Positions 35,286 to 44,095 of a DNA stretch of 64,000 nucleotides are shown in pieces (within the stretch, counting starts at the first letter, position 1; each line of letters starts with the position of its first letter). This DNA comes from a bacterium (GTDB lineage: Bacteria > Hinthialibacterota > Hinthialibacteria > OLB16): assembly GCA_022072055.1 (NCBI GenBank), contig JAJVIK010000010.1, forward strand, positions 124,001 through 188,000. The letters are read 5' to 3'. A program made the translations under genes and the position numbers. Under the pieces are notes generated by a model that was not told where the DNA came from, ran no database searches, and saw only the letters and a list, made by a program, of their open reading frames with translations.

Positions 35286-36443
35286 ATGGTCATCAGCGCA
35301 CAGGGCCAGTCGCCCTGCATGGAGTCGATCGCGGCCAAGGTGGAGCGCGGGGAGCGTTTGAGCCCGGAGGACGCGCTCTTCCTTTTGGGGAGTAGCGACC
35401 TTGTGTCCGTCGGAAGGCTCGCGAATCGAGTTCGCGAGGAGCGTTGGGGGAACCGCTGCAGCTACAACATCAACCGGCACATCCACCCCACCAATGTGTG
35501 CGTGTTCCGCTGCACGTTCTGCTCGTTCTATCGCAAGCCGGGCCAGGATGGTGGTTACCTGATCACCCCGGAGGAAGCGGTGGAGCGTGTCCGAGGGATG
35601 GAAGGAACCCCGCCCACCGAACTCCACATGGTTGGGGGTTGCCACCCCACCGCGCGAGTGGACTACTACGCCTCGCTTTATCGAGCGATCAAGGCGGAGT
35701 TTCCGGAGCTCCATATCAAGTCCCTGACCGCGGTGGAGATCGCCTGGCTGGCGCGGGTGAGCAAGAAAGGCTTTCGCGAAGTGCTCTTGGAGCTCAAGCA
35801 GGCCGGCTTGGACTCGCTTCCCGGAGGCGGGGCCGAGATTTTCGCAAAGCGTGTGCGGGACCTGACCTGCGGCGGAAAGGCCACGGCCGAGGAGTGGCTG
35901 GAGGTCCATCGGGTCGCGCATGGCCTCGGGATACCCTCGAACGCCACCATGCTCTATGGCCACATTGAAACCAACGAGGAGATCGTGGATCACTTGTTTC
36001 GCCTGCGGGAACTCCAGGATGAAACCGGTGGGTTTCTGACATTCATCCCGCTGGCTTACCATCCCGAGAACAACGCGATGGAGATCAGCGAGGGGCCGAG
36101 CGGCATGCGCTCCCTCCAAGTCATCGCCACCAGTCGTCTGTTTCTTGACAATTTCCCTCACATTAAGGCGTATTGGGTGATGCTGGGACTCGAGACCGCG
36201 CAGATGGCCCTGTGGTGGGGAGCGGATGATTTGGACGGCACGGTTGTGGATGAGCACATCTACCACGACGCCGGGGCAACCACGCCGGAAGCCCTCACGG
36301 TGTCCCAGATACGCGCTCTGATCGAGGAGGCGGGGCGCGAGCCGATGGAGAGGGACACACTCTATCGGCGAGTGGAACGGCGCCGTGATTTGACTTCGAC
36401 CCCGGGGGTGGGTAGCCCATCCTCGACCCCAACCGCCCCTTGA
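35286..36443 (+). CDS. mqnE: Aminofutalosine synthase MqnE
   Basis: Radical SAM enzyme of the futalosine menaquinone pathway; it joins SAM's adenosyl group to 3-enolpyruvylbenzoate to give aminofutalosine. The [4Fe-4S] motif is CVFRCTFCSFYRKPG, and family phrases are NRHIHPTNVC, LHMVGGCHP, LLELKQAGLDSLPGGGAEIF and TFIPLAYHPENN. 385 residues. ATG at 35286 is used; an ATG 33 nt later is possible. The last 25 residues are Arg-, Thr- and Pro-rich and look non-conserved. Shows that this organism makes menaquinone by the futalosine route; other mqn genes are not nearby. Confidence 0.95.
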   Translation: MVISAQGQSPCMESIAAKVERGERLSPEDALFLLGSSDLVSVGRLANRVREERWGNRCSYNINRHIHPTNVCVFRCTFCSFYRKPGQDGGYLITPEEAVERVRGMEGTPPTELHMVGGCHPTARVDYYASLYRAIKAEFPELHIKSLTAVEIAWLARVSKKGFREVLLELKQAGLDSLPGGGAEIFAKRVRDLTCGGKATAEEWLEVHRVAHGLGIPSNATMLYGHIETNEEIVDHLFRLRELQDETGGFLTFIPLAYHPENNAMEISEGPSGMRSLQVIATSRLFLDNFPHIKAYWVMLGLETAQMALWWGADDLDGTVVDEHIYHDAGATTPEALTVSQIRALIEEAGREPMERDTLYRRVERRRDLTSTPGVGSPSSTPTAP

Positions 36444-36468
36444 CACGGGCTGGATCGATTCATATTTT
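36440..36468 (+). promoter_or_regulatory. Sigma-70-like promoter for the HU-family gene, overlapping the mqnE stop
   Basis: A perfect -35 TTGACA (36440-36445), a 17-nt spacer and TATTTT (36463-36468, 4/6). The -35 hexamer contains the mqnE stop codon. The predicted leader to the ATG at 36506 is about 30 nt and has no clear Shine-Dalgarno sequence. Confidence 0.6.
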
Positions 36469-36505
36469 CCCATCTGGAAAGACTGAACTTACGAATCAAG
36501 ACGCC

Positions 36506-36973
36506 ATGGTGACACAAACGAAAAAGGACTTGGTGAAGGAGGTCGCCACGCGAACCGGATTGGACATCCAGACCGTGAAGGACAACATCCAGTGCATGTT
36601 CGACACGATGTGCGAGGGGTTGGGGAAGGATGGCAATATCGAGGTTCGTAATTTCGGGATATTCAAGGTCAAGGCGACCCCCTCCCGAACGGCGCGGAAT
36701 CCAAAGACCGGCGAGACCATCCATGTTCCCGCGAAGAAACTGATTCACTTCAAGCCCGGGCAACTGATGAAGCAGCGCATCAATGAGCCCCAAGGCGCTG
36801 AGGCAGCTGTGGCGCCGCCCGCCTCCCAGGTTGAAACGCGAATCCCTGAGCGTCCCGCGGCCGCGCCTCAACCGGCCAAGCGAGAGGAGAAACCGCGCCG
36901 TCCCAAGCCGGTTAGCCGCGACAAGGCCCAACCCGCGATTATCCTCATGTCCCCACGCCCACTGAACGATTGA
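36506..36973 (+). CDS. HU/IHF-family DNA-binding protein with basic, Pro/Ala-rich tail
   Basis: 155 residues from the ATG at 36506 (MVTQTKKDLVKEVATRTGLD). Residues 1-95 are a typical HU fold with VEVRNFGIFKVK-type strand (here IEVRNFGIFKVK) and the DNA-binding arm ARNPKTGETIHVPAKKLIHF. The HU domain is followed by about 60 residues rich in Pro, Ala, Arg and Lys, ending in a short hydrophobic stretch. Such tails are found in HU-like proteins of several phyla and would add non-specific DNA contacts. A dedicated promoter lies upstream. The following HDOD gene starts 45 nt later and may be co-transcribed. Confidence 0.9.
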   Translation: MVTQTKKDLVKEVATRTGLDIQTVKDNIQCMFDTMCEGLGKDGNIEVRNFGIFKVKATPSRTARNPKTGETIHVPAKKLIHFKPGQLMKQRINEPQGAEAAVAPPASQVETRIPERPAAAPQPAKREEKPRRPKPVSRDKAQPAIILMSPRPLND

Positions 36974-37018
36974 CCCTAGCGTCCCCGGCCAAGAGCCATT
37001 GGAGAAAGCCCACCACAA

Positions 37019-37879
37019 ATGACCGAATCCAACCTTCTCAAGGCCATCCTCCAGGACATCCGCGAGATCCCTCCGCTTCCGGAGGTCACCACCAAGGTTC
37101 TGCAGATGACCAACGATCCGGATGTCTCGGCGGCGGAACTCAATCGGGTGATTTCCACCGACGAGGCGCTGACCGCCAATGTTCTCAAGCTTTGCAACTC
37201 GGCCTACTACGGACTCCCTCGGGTCATCAGCTCGGTCACCCAGGCCATCATGTACCTCGGTTTTCAGACAGTCCGGAACATGGTGCTTTCCACCGCGGTG
37301 GACCATGTCTACTCCAAAGTGGACCTGTCGGCGTACAACCACACCCAGAATGGGCTATCGGAGCACTCCTTCGCGGTGGCTGTGGCCTCTCAGGTCATCT
37401 CGAAGCGTCTCCGTCCGGGACTCGGCGACACCGCCTTCACCGCGGGGTTGTTGCACGATGTGGGCAAGATTGTCCTGGCCAAGTATGTCCGCGGCAGCAA
37501 GGAGCGCTTGATCGAACTCTCCGGCTCGCCGCACATCACGCGGGACGCGGAACTTGAAATTCTAGGGACGGACCATGCCCAGGTCGGCTCTCAGATCGCC
37601 GACCATTGGAACTTTCCCCAGGAGCTGACCCTCGCGATCGGTTACCACCACAACCCCGAGGACGCGCGTGGGCGGCCCCTGCTCGCGGTCATCACCTATC
37701 TTGCCAACAATGTGGTTCTGCGCCTGGGGAACGGCCTTCTCTCCGGCCCGGTGGTGCTCGCGATTTCGGAGTATTGCGCCGAGGCCACGGGTTACACCGA
37801 GGAGACGGTGGACGCGCTCGGGGAGGAAGTCCGGGGGGCGATCCAATCCATGGCCACCGCCGCGAACAAGGGACGATAG
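37019..37879 (+). CDS. HDOD-domain signalling protein
   Basis: 286 residues made up of an HDOD domain: IREIPPLPEVTTKVLQMTND, then LTANVLKLCNSAYYGLPR and VTQAIMYLGFQTVRNMVLS. An HD-type segment follows with HSFAVAVASQVI, GLLHDVGKIVLAKY, and DHAQVGSQIADHW. HDOD proteins act in signal transduction, often with chemotaxis or cyclic-dinucleotide systems, and usually lack hydrolase activity. No GGDEF or EAL partner is adjacent. Located in the cytoplasm. The next gene is convergent with a 13-nt gap. Confidence 0.92.
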   Translation: MTESNLLKAILQDIREIPPLPEVTTKVLQMTNDPDVSAAELNRVISTDEALTANVLKLCNSAYYGLPRVISSVTQAIMYLGFQTVRNMVLSTAVDHVYSKVDLSAYNHTQNGLSEHSFAVAVASQVISKRLRPGLGDTAFTAGLLHDVGKIVLAKYVRGSKERLIELSGSPHITRDAELEILGTDHAQVGSQIADHWNFPQELTLAIGYHHNPEDARGRPLLAVITYLANNVVLRLGNGLLSGPVVLAISEYCAEATGYTEETVDALGEEVRGAIQSMATAANKGR

Positions 37880-37892
37880 CCTCTTCCCGCCC

Positions 37893-38741
37893 CTACTGCT
37901 TCAGTAGCGCTTTCAGGGTTGCGATGTTTTCCCGGTCCTCGTGGAGGTCCTCGGATTTGGGGGTCTCCAGGGCCATTGGGTGGTTCTTGAATCGCGAGCT
38001 GCGCATCAAGAATCGAAAGACCTCCAGTCCCATCGCCCCCTTCCCGATGTGTTCATGCCTGTCCACACGGCTTCCCAAAGGCTTCTTCGAGTCGTTGAAA
38101 TGAAAGACCTTGAGGCGCGCCAATCCAATCGTGGAGTCGAGATCCTTGAAGGTCGCTTTGACTCCCGCCGGGGTTGAGAGGTTGTAACCGCCCGCGAAAG
38201 CGTGGCAAGTGTCGAAGCAGGTCCCCACGCGTTCGATGTTCTCGACCCCGGCGCGCATCTCCGCGAGCTGCTCGAAGCGATAGCCAAGGTTGCTTCCCTG
38301 CCCCGCGGTGTTCTCCAGCAAGAGCATCGCCTTCCCGTGCTTGTTCCTGTCGAACACCTGGTTGATGCTCTTGGCAATCTCGGAAATCCCCCAGGACTCC
38401 CCTCGACCGAGATGGCTTCCCGGGTGGGCGACCAGATACGGAATTTCGAGCAGGTCGCAGCGCTCGAGTTCCTCCTGGAGCGCCAGCAGTGAACGCTCCC
38501 GAGTGGTCGGATCGGGGGCGCACAGGTTGATCAGGTAGCTGTCATGAGCGAAGACCAAGCGGATTCCGGTTCGCTCGCGCTCGGCGAAATAGCGCTCCAC
38601 GGTCTTCGGTGGGATTGGGTTGGCGCGCCATTGGTTTTGGTTCTTGGTGAAAATTTGCATGACCTCCAGGCCGACCGATTCGGCCCTGGCGAAGGCCGTA
38701 TCGACACCCCCGGAGATCGACATGTGCGAGCCGATTCGCAT
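37893..38741 (-). CDS. nfo: Endonuclease IV (AP endonuclease)
   Basis: Cuts DNA 5' to abasic sites in base-excision repair using three zinc ions. 282 residues of the xylose-isomerase-like TIM barrel. Zinc-ligand motifs occur in order: HDSYLINLC, VAHPGSH, LENTAGQGSNLG, CFDTCHAFAGGYN, VFHFNDSKKPLGSRVDRHEH and the final Glu in ALETPK. The first residues MRIGSHMSISGGVDTAF are typical. It is followed upstream on the same strand by an AMMECR1 gene and a cytidylate-kinase-like gene. Confidence 0.96.
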   Translation of the reverse strand: MRIGSHMSISGGVDTAFARAESVGLEVMQIFTKNQNQWRANPIPPKTVERYFAERERTGIRLVFAHDSYLINLCAPDPTTRERSLLALQEELERCDLLEIPYLVAHPGSHLGRGESWGISEIAKSINQVFDRNKHGKAMLLLENTAGQGSNLGYRFEQLAEMRAGVENIERVGTCFDTCHAFAGGYNLSTPAGVKATFKDLDSTIGLARLKVFHFNDSKKPLGSRVDRHEHIGKGAMGLEVFRFLMRSSRFKNHPMALETPKSEDLHEDRENIATLKALLKQ

Positions 38742-38785
38742 TCCGCGCGCATCCTCCTCAACAACATGGGAACAGCTTGGTCCGG

Positions 38786-39367
38786 TCAGGAGCCATCCGG
38801 GGAGGGCTTCTCCAAATCCTTCTCCCCGAAGACAAAGGCGGTGAAACGATAAACCTTGACCGTGGGTCGTTTCCAGGCCTCGGAGTCGAGCCCGGCCTTG
38901 TGGCAGGTCTGTTCGAGGAAAGTGGCGACATCCCAGCCACGACTCGAGGCCACCTGGGGAAGGAGCAGTCCGCGACGGCCTTCACCCTCGACAATCAGGC
39001 CATCGCGCCCGACCACGATCTCATCCTCGGACTCCACCGGTTCGGGTGGCGTCAGGACGGAAATCTCGACATCGAGATCAGGGAGTTCCTCAAGCGCCAC
39101 CGGCTCAAACCGGGGGTCGTGGAAGGCGGCCTCGTAGGCCATTTTCGCCACGGTTTGGTGAAGGGGGCGGTCGGCCCCCAGATGGCCGATGCACCCGCGC
39201 AGTTTGCCGCGCTTGTGAAGGGTGACAAACGCGGCGCGGGGCGCGCTAAGGCGGCTTTCCGGGGGAACCTCCAGCGATTCCATCCGCGCGCCACGCCCCA
39301 ACGCGCGGATGCTCTCCCGCGCGAGATCCAGAAGGAACCGCTGCTCATCCAGACTGAGGTCATCCAT
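38786..39367 (-). CDS. AMMECR1-domain protein
   Basis: 193 residues. It holds the family signature LRGCIGHL in KRGKLRGCIGHLGADRPLHQ, then AYEAAFHDPRFEPVALEELP and DLDVEISVLTPPEPV. The domain is found with MEMO and a radical SAM protein in the AmmeMemoRadiSam system, but those two partners are not in this window. Its biochemical role is not established. GGGG upstream supports the ATG at 39367. It lies 15 nt downstream of the cytidylate-kinase-like gene, probably in one operon with nfo. Confidence 0.88.
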   Translation of the reverse strand: MDDLSLDEQRFLLDLARESIRALGRGARMESLEVPPESRLSAPRAAFVTLHKRGKLRGCIGHLGADRPLHQTVAKMAYEAAFHDPRFEPVALEELPDLDVEISVLTPPEPVESEDEIVVGRDGLIVEGEGRRGLLLPQVASSRGWDVATFLEQTCHKAGLDSEAWKRPTVKVYRFTAFVFGEKDLEKPSPDGS

Positions 39368-39382
39368 TCCAACTATCGCCCC

Positions 39383-40087
39383 TCAACGGTAAGCCCTCAC
39401 GGTTCGGTCCATCAGGAACCCCATCCCCCGCATCGTCTCCACAAGGATCCGAACCGCGAGTTCGGTTTCCAGATTCGAGAGATTCAAGGTGAGATGGTAG
39501 GCCAGCGGATCATTCAGGTCGCGGTGGAACACGCGATAGGTGAACTTGGCTCGCTCCCGGTCACTCTGATGGATCAAGTCCATCGCCCTTTCCCGCGAGC
39601 AGGACTCGTACTCCATCACATGCCGCACGCGGCGCTCCATCGGAGCCACGAGGCGCACGCAGAAGGCCTCTTTGAGCCCCAAGATGAAAGCGGCGCCGCG
39701 TCCCAGCAGAATCACATCCCCCTGCATCGCGGCGGTTCGCACGACCTTGACCAAGGAAGTCGCATATTCGTCATATTCGATGGGGGAGCCGTGGAGGTAT
39801 CCGTCGACCCAGCGTTGCATGCTCTCTCTCCCGTGTTCATCCAGGGTGTCCACCATCCGGCGCCGGACATGCAGGTCCTCCGCCACATAGTCGATCATGT
39901 CCCTGCCCAGGATGGTGCAGGCGAGCTCCTCCCCGAGACGCCGCGCGATGGCCCGCGCCCCCACTCCAAGGTCACGTGAAATGCAAATGACAGGGCCTTT
40001 AGGTGTTTCGGGGAACTTGTGGTCTCCCGTTCGCGCGATTTCCCACTGTCGGATCTGCTGGTCCACAATGTGAGCGACATGTTTCAT
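39383..40087 (-). CDS. Cytidylate-kinase-like family protein
   Basis: 234 residues; AAGGAGGAGG just upstream fixes the ATG at 40087. VICISRDLGVGARAIARRLG aligns with the P-loop of cytidylate-kinase-like proteins, although the usual GxGxGK is altered (GVGARA). DVILLGRGAAFIL, VRLVAPMERRVRHVMEYESC and RERAKFTYRVFHRDLNDPLAYHLTLNL are typical of this family. A nucleotide kinase function is uncertain because of the changed loop. It is the first gene of the minus-strand set with AMMECR1 and nfo. Confidence 0.82.
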   Translation of the reverse strand: MKHVAHIVDQQIRQWEIARTGDHKFPETPKGPVICISRDLGVGARAIARRLGEELACTILGRDMIDYVAEDLHVRRRMVDTLDEHGRESMQRWVDGYLHGSPIEYDEYATSLVKVVRTAAMQGDVILLGRGAAFILGLKEAFCVRLVAPMERRVRHVMEYESCSRERAMDLIHQSDRERAKFTYRVFHRDLNDPLAYHLTLNLSNLETELAVRILVETMRGMGFLMDRTVRAYR

Positions 40088-40154
40088 GGCAGCCTCCTCC
40101 TTCCAGCGATCGTGCTTTCCAAGCCGGGCGGAGATCCCGTGTTTCCACACCCGT

Positions 40155-40160
40155 ATTATA
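40155..40160 (-). promoter_or_regulatory. Perfect -10 element upstream of the cytidylate-kinase-like gene
   Basis: Read on the minus strand this is TATAAT, 68 nt before the start at 40087. No good -35 hexamer lies 16-18 nt upstream, so an activator or an atypical promoter would be needed. It is the only clear promoter-like element in the 120-nt gap between accD and this gene. Confidence 0.35.
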
Positions 40161-40207
40161 GCGCTTCTTCGGGTCGAGAGGGACCGCCAAGGATGACCGC
40201 GGAGGGG

Positions 40208-41050
40208 TCAGTTGGAGAGGTGCTGGACCAGAAGAGAAAGGGTGGGGCGGAGCTCTTTTCGTGGCACAATCCGATCGATCATGCCGTGCTCCAAGAGGAA
40301 TTCAGATGTCTGAAAGTCATCCGGCAGGCGCTGCCCGATGGTCTGTTCGATGACCCTCGGACCGGCAAACCCGACCAACGCCTTGGGTTCCGCCACGATA
40401 ACATCGCCAAGCGAGGCGAAGGACGCGGCCACTCCACCCATCGTGGGGTGAGTGAGCACCGAGATAAAGGGGACCGAGAGCTCCTTGAGGCGCGCCACCG
40501 CCGCGCTGGTCTTGGCCATCTGGTAGAGGGACAGCATGCCCTCGTGCATCCGCGCGCCGCCTCCCCCCGCCGAGACAATCACTACCGGCTGCCGCTGCTC
40601 CCCGCCGCGCTCCAGGGCCCGGGTAACCTTTTCCCCCACCGCCGACCCCATCGAGCCGGCCATGAAATTGAAGTCGAAAGCTCCGATCTGAATCTTGCAT
40701 CCCGAAAGGGCCGCCTCCCCGCAGATAATCGCCTCCTTTTCCCCGGTTTTCTTGCGGTTCTTGGCTAGGCTGTCGGCGTATCCCTCGAACTTGAGCGGGT
40801 CAACCGAGGCTAGCCCCGCATCCTTCTCGGAGAACGAGCCGGGGTCCACCAGCGAGGCGATCCGCTCCCTGGCGCTCATCACCGAATACAGACCACACTT
40901 GGGGCAGACCTTGAGATTGTCTTCCCACTCCTTCCTGAAGACCATTTCGTCGCACTTTTCGCAGCGCATCCAGAGGCCATCGGGGATCTCGGTCTTCTTG
41001 ACCGGACGGTTGATCTCCGTGTAGCGCGGCGGTTTGCGGAACCAGCTCAT
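40208..41050 (-). CDS. accD: Acetyl-CoA carboxylase carboxyltransferase subunit beta
   Basis: Transfers carboxyl from carboxybiotin to acetyl-CoA in fatty-acid synthesis. An N-terminal zinc ribbon CEKCDEM...CPKCGLY (residues about 31-53) is followed by the carboxyltransferase core with FNFMAGSMGSAVGEKVTRAL, VIVSAGGGGARMHEGMLSLY and PTMGGVAASFASLGDVIVAE, ending in IDRIVPRKEL. 280 residues. The ribosome site GGAGGGG overlaps the trpA stop region, so accD is coupled to trpBA, an order seen in many bacteria. Confidence 0.97.
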   Translation of the reverse strand: MSWFRKPPRYTEINRPVKKTEIPDGLWMRCEKCDEMVFRKEWEDNLKVCPKCGLYSVMSARERIASLVDPGSFSEKDAGLASVDPLKFEGYADSLAKNRKKTGEKEAIICGEAALSGCKIQIGAFDFNFMAGSMGSAVGEKVTRALERGGEQRQPVVIVSAGGGGARMHEGMLSLYQMAKTSAAVARLKELSVPFISVLTHPTMGGVAASFASLGDVIVAEPKALVGFAGPRVIEQTIGQRLPDDFQTSEFLLEHGMIDRIVPRKELRPTLSLLVQHLSN

Positions 41051-41063
41051 GGGGTTTCCCCTC

Positions 41064-41855
41064 CTATCCGAGGACCTTGGAGATTGGCTCCAGGAACTCC
41101 CGGACCGTTTCAGTATAGGCTTCCGGCACGGAGCGTTCCAAGCGGTCGATCAGGGCGCTGGCGATGACAATCCCATCGGTGTGTCCCTTGAGGGAACCGG
41201 CATGCTCCGGAGTGCTGATCCCAAAGCCCACCACCGAAGGGTGGGTCGTGTTCGCACGGTAGCGGTCGAGGGATTTGAGGAGGCCCGCGGGCAAGTCTTG
41301 GCGCGCGCCGGTGATGCCCAACCGGCTGACGTAGTAGAGGATCCCGGTCGAGGCCGAATCGATCCGCCGAATACGCTCCGGACTGGTGGTTGGCGCGATC
41401 AGCGGGACCAGGTCCACTCCGACCTCCCGACAGGCGGAGTCCATTGGCCCGGATTCCTCCAGCGGGAGATCGGGGACAATGAAGCCGGATAGCCCCGCCT
41501 TGGCCGCCAGACTCGCGGTCTCCCTGAGTCCGAGCTGGAGGACCGGGTTGTAATAGGTCATCACCACCACCGGGATGGGGATGGCGCTCTTCTCCTCCCC
41601 AAGGCGATCCAGGAGCTGCCTCAAGGTAAACGGGTTTTGGAGCGCCCGTTGACCCGCGCGTTGAATGGTGGGGCCATCCGCGAGCGGATCGGAAAAGGGC
41701 ATCCCCAGCTCAATCATGTCCGCCCCGCAAGCGCAGGCCGCGCGGATCAACGCGAAGCCCGTGTCGAGATTGGGGTACCCCGCCATGAAGTAGGGGGCAA
41801 GCGCGGTCCTGCCCTTGCCCCGCATGCGTTGAAACGCTTTGAGGAGTTCGCTCAC
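41064..41855 (-). CDS. trpA: Tryptophan synthase alpha subunit
   Basis: Cleaves indole-3-glycerol phosphate to indole and passes it to TrpB. 263 residues; the signature [20 protein letters not shown] holds the catalytic Glu and Asp, and [12 protein letters not shown] and [10 protein letters not shown] are typical. The GTG start at 41855 overlaps the trpB stop (GTGA). The earlier trp genes (trpE, D, C, F) are not in this window. Confidence 0.97.
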   Translation of the reverse strand: MSELLKAFQRMRGKGRTALAPYFMAGYPNLDTGFALIRAACACGADMIELGMPFSDPLADGPTIQRAGQRALQNPFTLRQLLDRLGEEKSAIPIPVVVMTYYNPVLQLGLRETASLAAKAGLSGFIVPDLPLEESGPMDSACREVGVDLVPLIAPTTSPERIRRIDSASTGILYYVSRLGITGARQDLPAGLLKSLDRYRANTTHPSVVGFGISTPEHAGSLKGHTDGIVIASALIDRLERSVPEAYTETVREFLEPISKVLG

Positions 41856-43072
41856 GATAACGCGCCAAGGTCGTAGCCAATGTGTGTCGCGACACTGTAC
41901 ACATCCTTGTCGCCGCGACCGGAAAGACAGACCACCACCAGGGAGTCCTTCTCGAGCGTGGGCATGAGCCGCTCCAGATAAGCCAGGGCATGGGCCGATT
42001 CGAGCGCGGGCAGAATGCCTTCCAGCCTGGAGAGACGTTGGAAGGCCTCGACCGCCTCCTCATCCCCGGCGGACTCATAGCGCGCGCGCCCGGACTCGCG
42101 CAGGTAACAGTGTTCCGGGCCCACTCCGGGGTAATCCAGACCGGCGGAGATGCTGTGAGCCAAGCGGATCTGGCCGCCATGCTCCTGCAATATCTTGGTC
42201 ATGCTGCCGTGAAAAACGCCCACCGTGCCGTGTGTGAGCGAGGCGGAGTGTTGCCCGGAATCCAGCCCATGTCCGGCCGCCTCGATCCCGATGAGTTCCA
42301 CCTCGCGGTCCGGGATGAAAGGGTGAAACATGCCGATGGCGTTACTCCCGCCGCCCACGCAAGCCAGAACATGAGAGGGTAGTCTTCCGTACCGCTCCAG
42401 GCATTGCTTCCGGGTTTCGCGCCCGATGACGGCGTGGAAATCGCGGACCATCATCGGATAAGGGTGCGGTCCGACCACCGAGCCGATGATGTAGTGGGTG
42501 TCGCGGACATGGGTGACCCAGTCGCGCATGGCCTCGTTGGTGGCATCCTTGAGGGTCTTGGCCCCGCTGGTGACCGGCTCCACCCGGGCGCCGAGCATGT
42601 TCATGCGAAAGACATTGAGGCGCTGGCGGGCGATGTCCTCCTCGCCCATGTAGACCACGCATTCGCAATCCATGAGCGCGGCCACGGTGGCGGTGGCGAC
42701 CCCATGCTGTCCGGCGCCGGTCTCGGCGATGATGCGCTTCTTGCCCATCCGACGGGCCAGGAGAATCTGTCCCAAGGTGTTGTTGATCTTGTGCGCGCCG
42801 GTGTGGAGCAAGTCCTCACGTTTGAGCAGGATGGTTCCGGTTCCGAGGCGCTCGGAGAGACGTTTGGCCTCGTAAAGCGGGGTTTCACGCCCGGCATAAT
42901 CGGCAAGCAGTTGGGCGAGTTCCCGGTGGAAGGCCGGGTCCTGTTTGGCGGACTCATAGGCCTGTTCCAGCTCGGCCAGCGCCGCCATCAGGGTTTCGGG
43001 GACAAACTTCCCGCCAAAAGGGCCGAAATAGCCTCGATCATCGGGGAACGTGTAAGCGGCGGCGGTGGTCAC
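41852..43072 (-). CDS. trpB: Tryptophan synthase beta subunit
   Basis: PLP enzyme joining indole and serine. 406 residues from the GTG at 43072; the frame is open to 43225 but the extra 51 residues are low-complexity and not needed. [20 protein letters not shown] starts the conserved part; the PLP Lys is in [29 protein letters not shown] and [12 protein letters not shown] (phosphate loop) follow. No strong ribosome site precedes either start. It is the first gene of trpB-trpA-accD. Confidence 0.96.
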   Translation of the reverse strand: MTTAAAYTFPDDRGYFGPFGGKFVPETLMAALAELEQAYESAKQDPAFHRELAQLLADYAGRETPLYEAKRLSERLGTGTILLKREDLLHTGAHKINNTLGQILLARRMGKKRIIAETGAGQHGVATATVAALMDCECVVYMGEEDIARQRLNVFRMNMLGARVEPVTSGAKTLKDATNEAMRDWVTHVRDTHYIIGSVVGPHPYPMMVRDFHAVIGRETRKQCLERYGRLPSHVLACVGGGSNAIGMFHPFIPDREVELIGIEAAGHGLDSGQHSASLTHGTVGVFHGSMTKILQEHGGQIRLAHSISAGLDYPGVGPEHCYLRESGRARYESAGDEEAVEAFQRLSRLEGILPALESAHALAYLERLMPTLEKDSLVVVCLSGRGDKDVYSVATHIGYDLGALS

Positions 43073-43310
43073 GGGAATCGGCGGTTCGTGTCGGAAGAAA
43101 ACTGGATGAATCGGATTGTAATGGGCAAGATCGGACTGTCCAGGGGGGTGTGGGACGGCTGTTGGCCGACTTCTCGGCCCCCGGATGCCTTGATGAGATG
43201 ATCGCGGACGGTCTCCAGAGGACAACGGAATTCACTCCCCCTGCCTCCGGACGAGGCTGAAGTCTCGACTCAGTCCCCCGCAAACGGCGCACGGCAGATT
43301 CCACGCGGAG

Positions 43311-43676
43311 CTAGCGAAGCGGCAGTATCCTCACGCGGGCGCGCGCCTCCTCAATAACGATCAGCGCGCCAGCTTGCAGTTCTCCCAAGAATTCACGTAG
43401 AGCCCCAAGCAGTATAGGCCCCATCGCGGAAGGCATCACATCTTGCGCCCTCACCTGGATAACGCTTGGGCTCGATGCAAAAGTCGCCGCAAGGATCGCT
43501 CCGAAATCCAAGTCGTGAGTCAATACCACAAACCCATTGTGATGCGCCCATGCGAGAATTATGTCATCCGAAGCCTTGGGATCGCCTACACTCGACCAGT
43601 GGATGCACTCATGTCCTTCACCTTCGAGGACGGGGATCCAAAGGGGAGAAAGATTCATATCGATGAGGATTCTCAC
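43311..43676 (-). CDS. DUF5615/PIN-like toxin
   Basis: 121 residues. MRILIDMNLSPLWIPVLEGE, ASDDIILAWAHHNGFVVLTH and DLDFGAIL show the PIN-like DUF5615 fold, with acidic residues D6, D37-D38 and D53/D55 suited to metal-dependent RNA cleavage. It overlaps the upstream DUF433 gene by GTGA (GTG start at 43676), the standard antitoxin-first order. Ribonuclease toxicity is inferred from the fold. Confidence 0.85.
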   Translation of the reverse strand: MRILIDMNLSPLWIPVLEGEGHECIHWSSVGDPKASDDIILAWAHHNGFVVLTHDLDFGAILAATFASSPSVIQVRAQDVMPSAMGPILLGALREFLGELQAGALIVIEEARARVRILPLR

Positions 43677-43903
43677 GATCCCGGCAGGACAAGTTCAACT
43701 TCCTCCGCCCTCCAGGCCGCGTAGGCAAGGGCTTGTCGAATATCCTCTCGCTCGAGGTATGGATAGGCCTCAAGAATCTCCTCGATTGTCCGGCCCGACG
43801 CCATGAGGCCGACCACTGTCCCTACGGTAACACGTTGGCCACGGAGGCATGGTCGTCCCCCCATGACCCGAGGGTCAAGTGTGATTCGAGACAGGTTTTC
43901 CAT
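43673..43903 (-). CDS. DUF433-family antitoxin
   Basis: 76 residues from the ATG at 43903 (GGAGGGTGGGACC upstream). LDPRVMGGRPCLRGQRVTVG and the helix-turn-helix ASGRTIEEILEAYPYLERED are classic DUF433. Known members neutralise adjacent PIN-like DUF5615 proteins and probably repress their own promoter. The two genes are translationally coupled. Confidence 0.9.
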   Translation of the reverse strand: MENLSRITLDPRVMGGRPCLRGQRVTVGTVVGLMASGRTIEEILEAYPYLEREDIRQALAYAAWRAEEVELVLPGS

Positions 43904-44095
43904 AGCGGTCCCACCCTCCTGCCAACGCCACATCCAAGATCATGCCAGAAGATTCAGATTACACCAAGGGACTGGGGAACGCCGAGATCCGGATCGATTG
44001 AGGGCCTTCCGACACGTGGACAGTTCACGGCGGCGGGAACAGAGGAGCATGTCACCCTTTCCAAGTCCGTTCCCCCCGCTAACATGGAGGCCACC

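Noticed and set aside
43073-43225. Longer TrpB start adding 51 residues
   Set aside because: The extra N-terminus is low-complexity (Pro, Arg and His) and lies outside the conserved family; GTG at 43072 gives the normal length.
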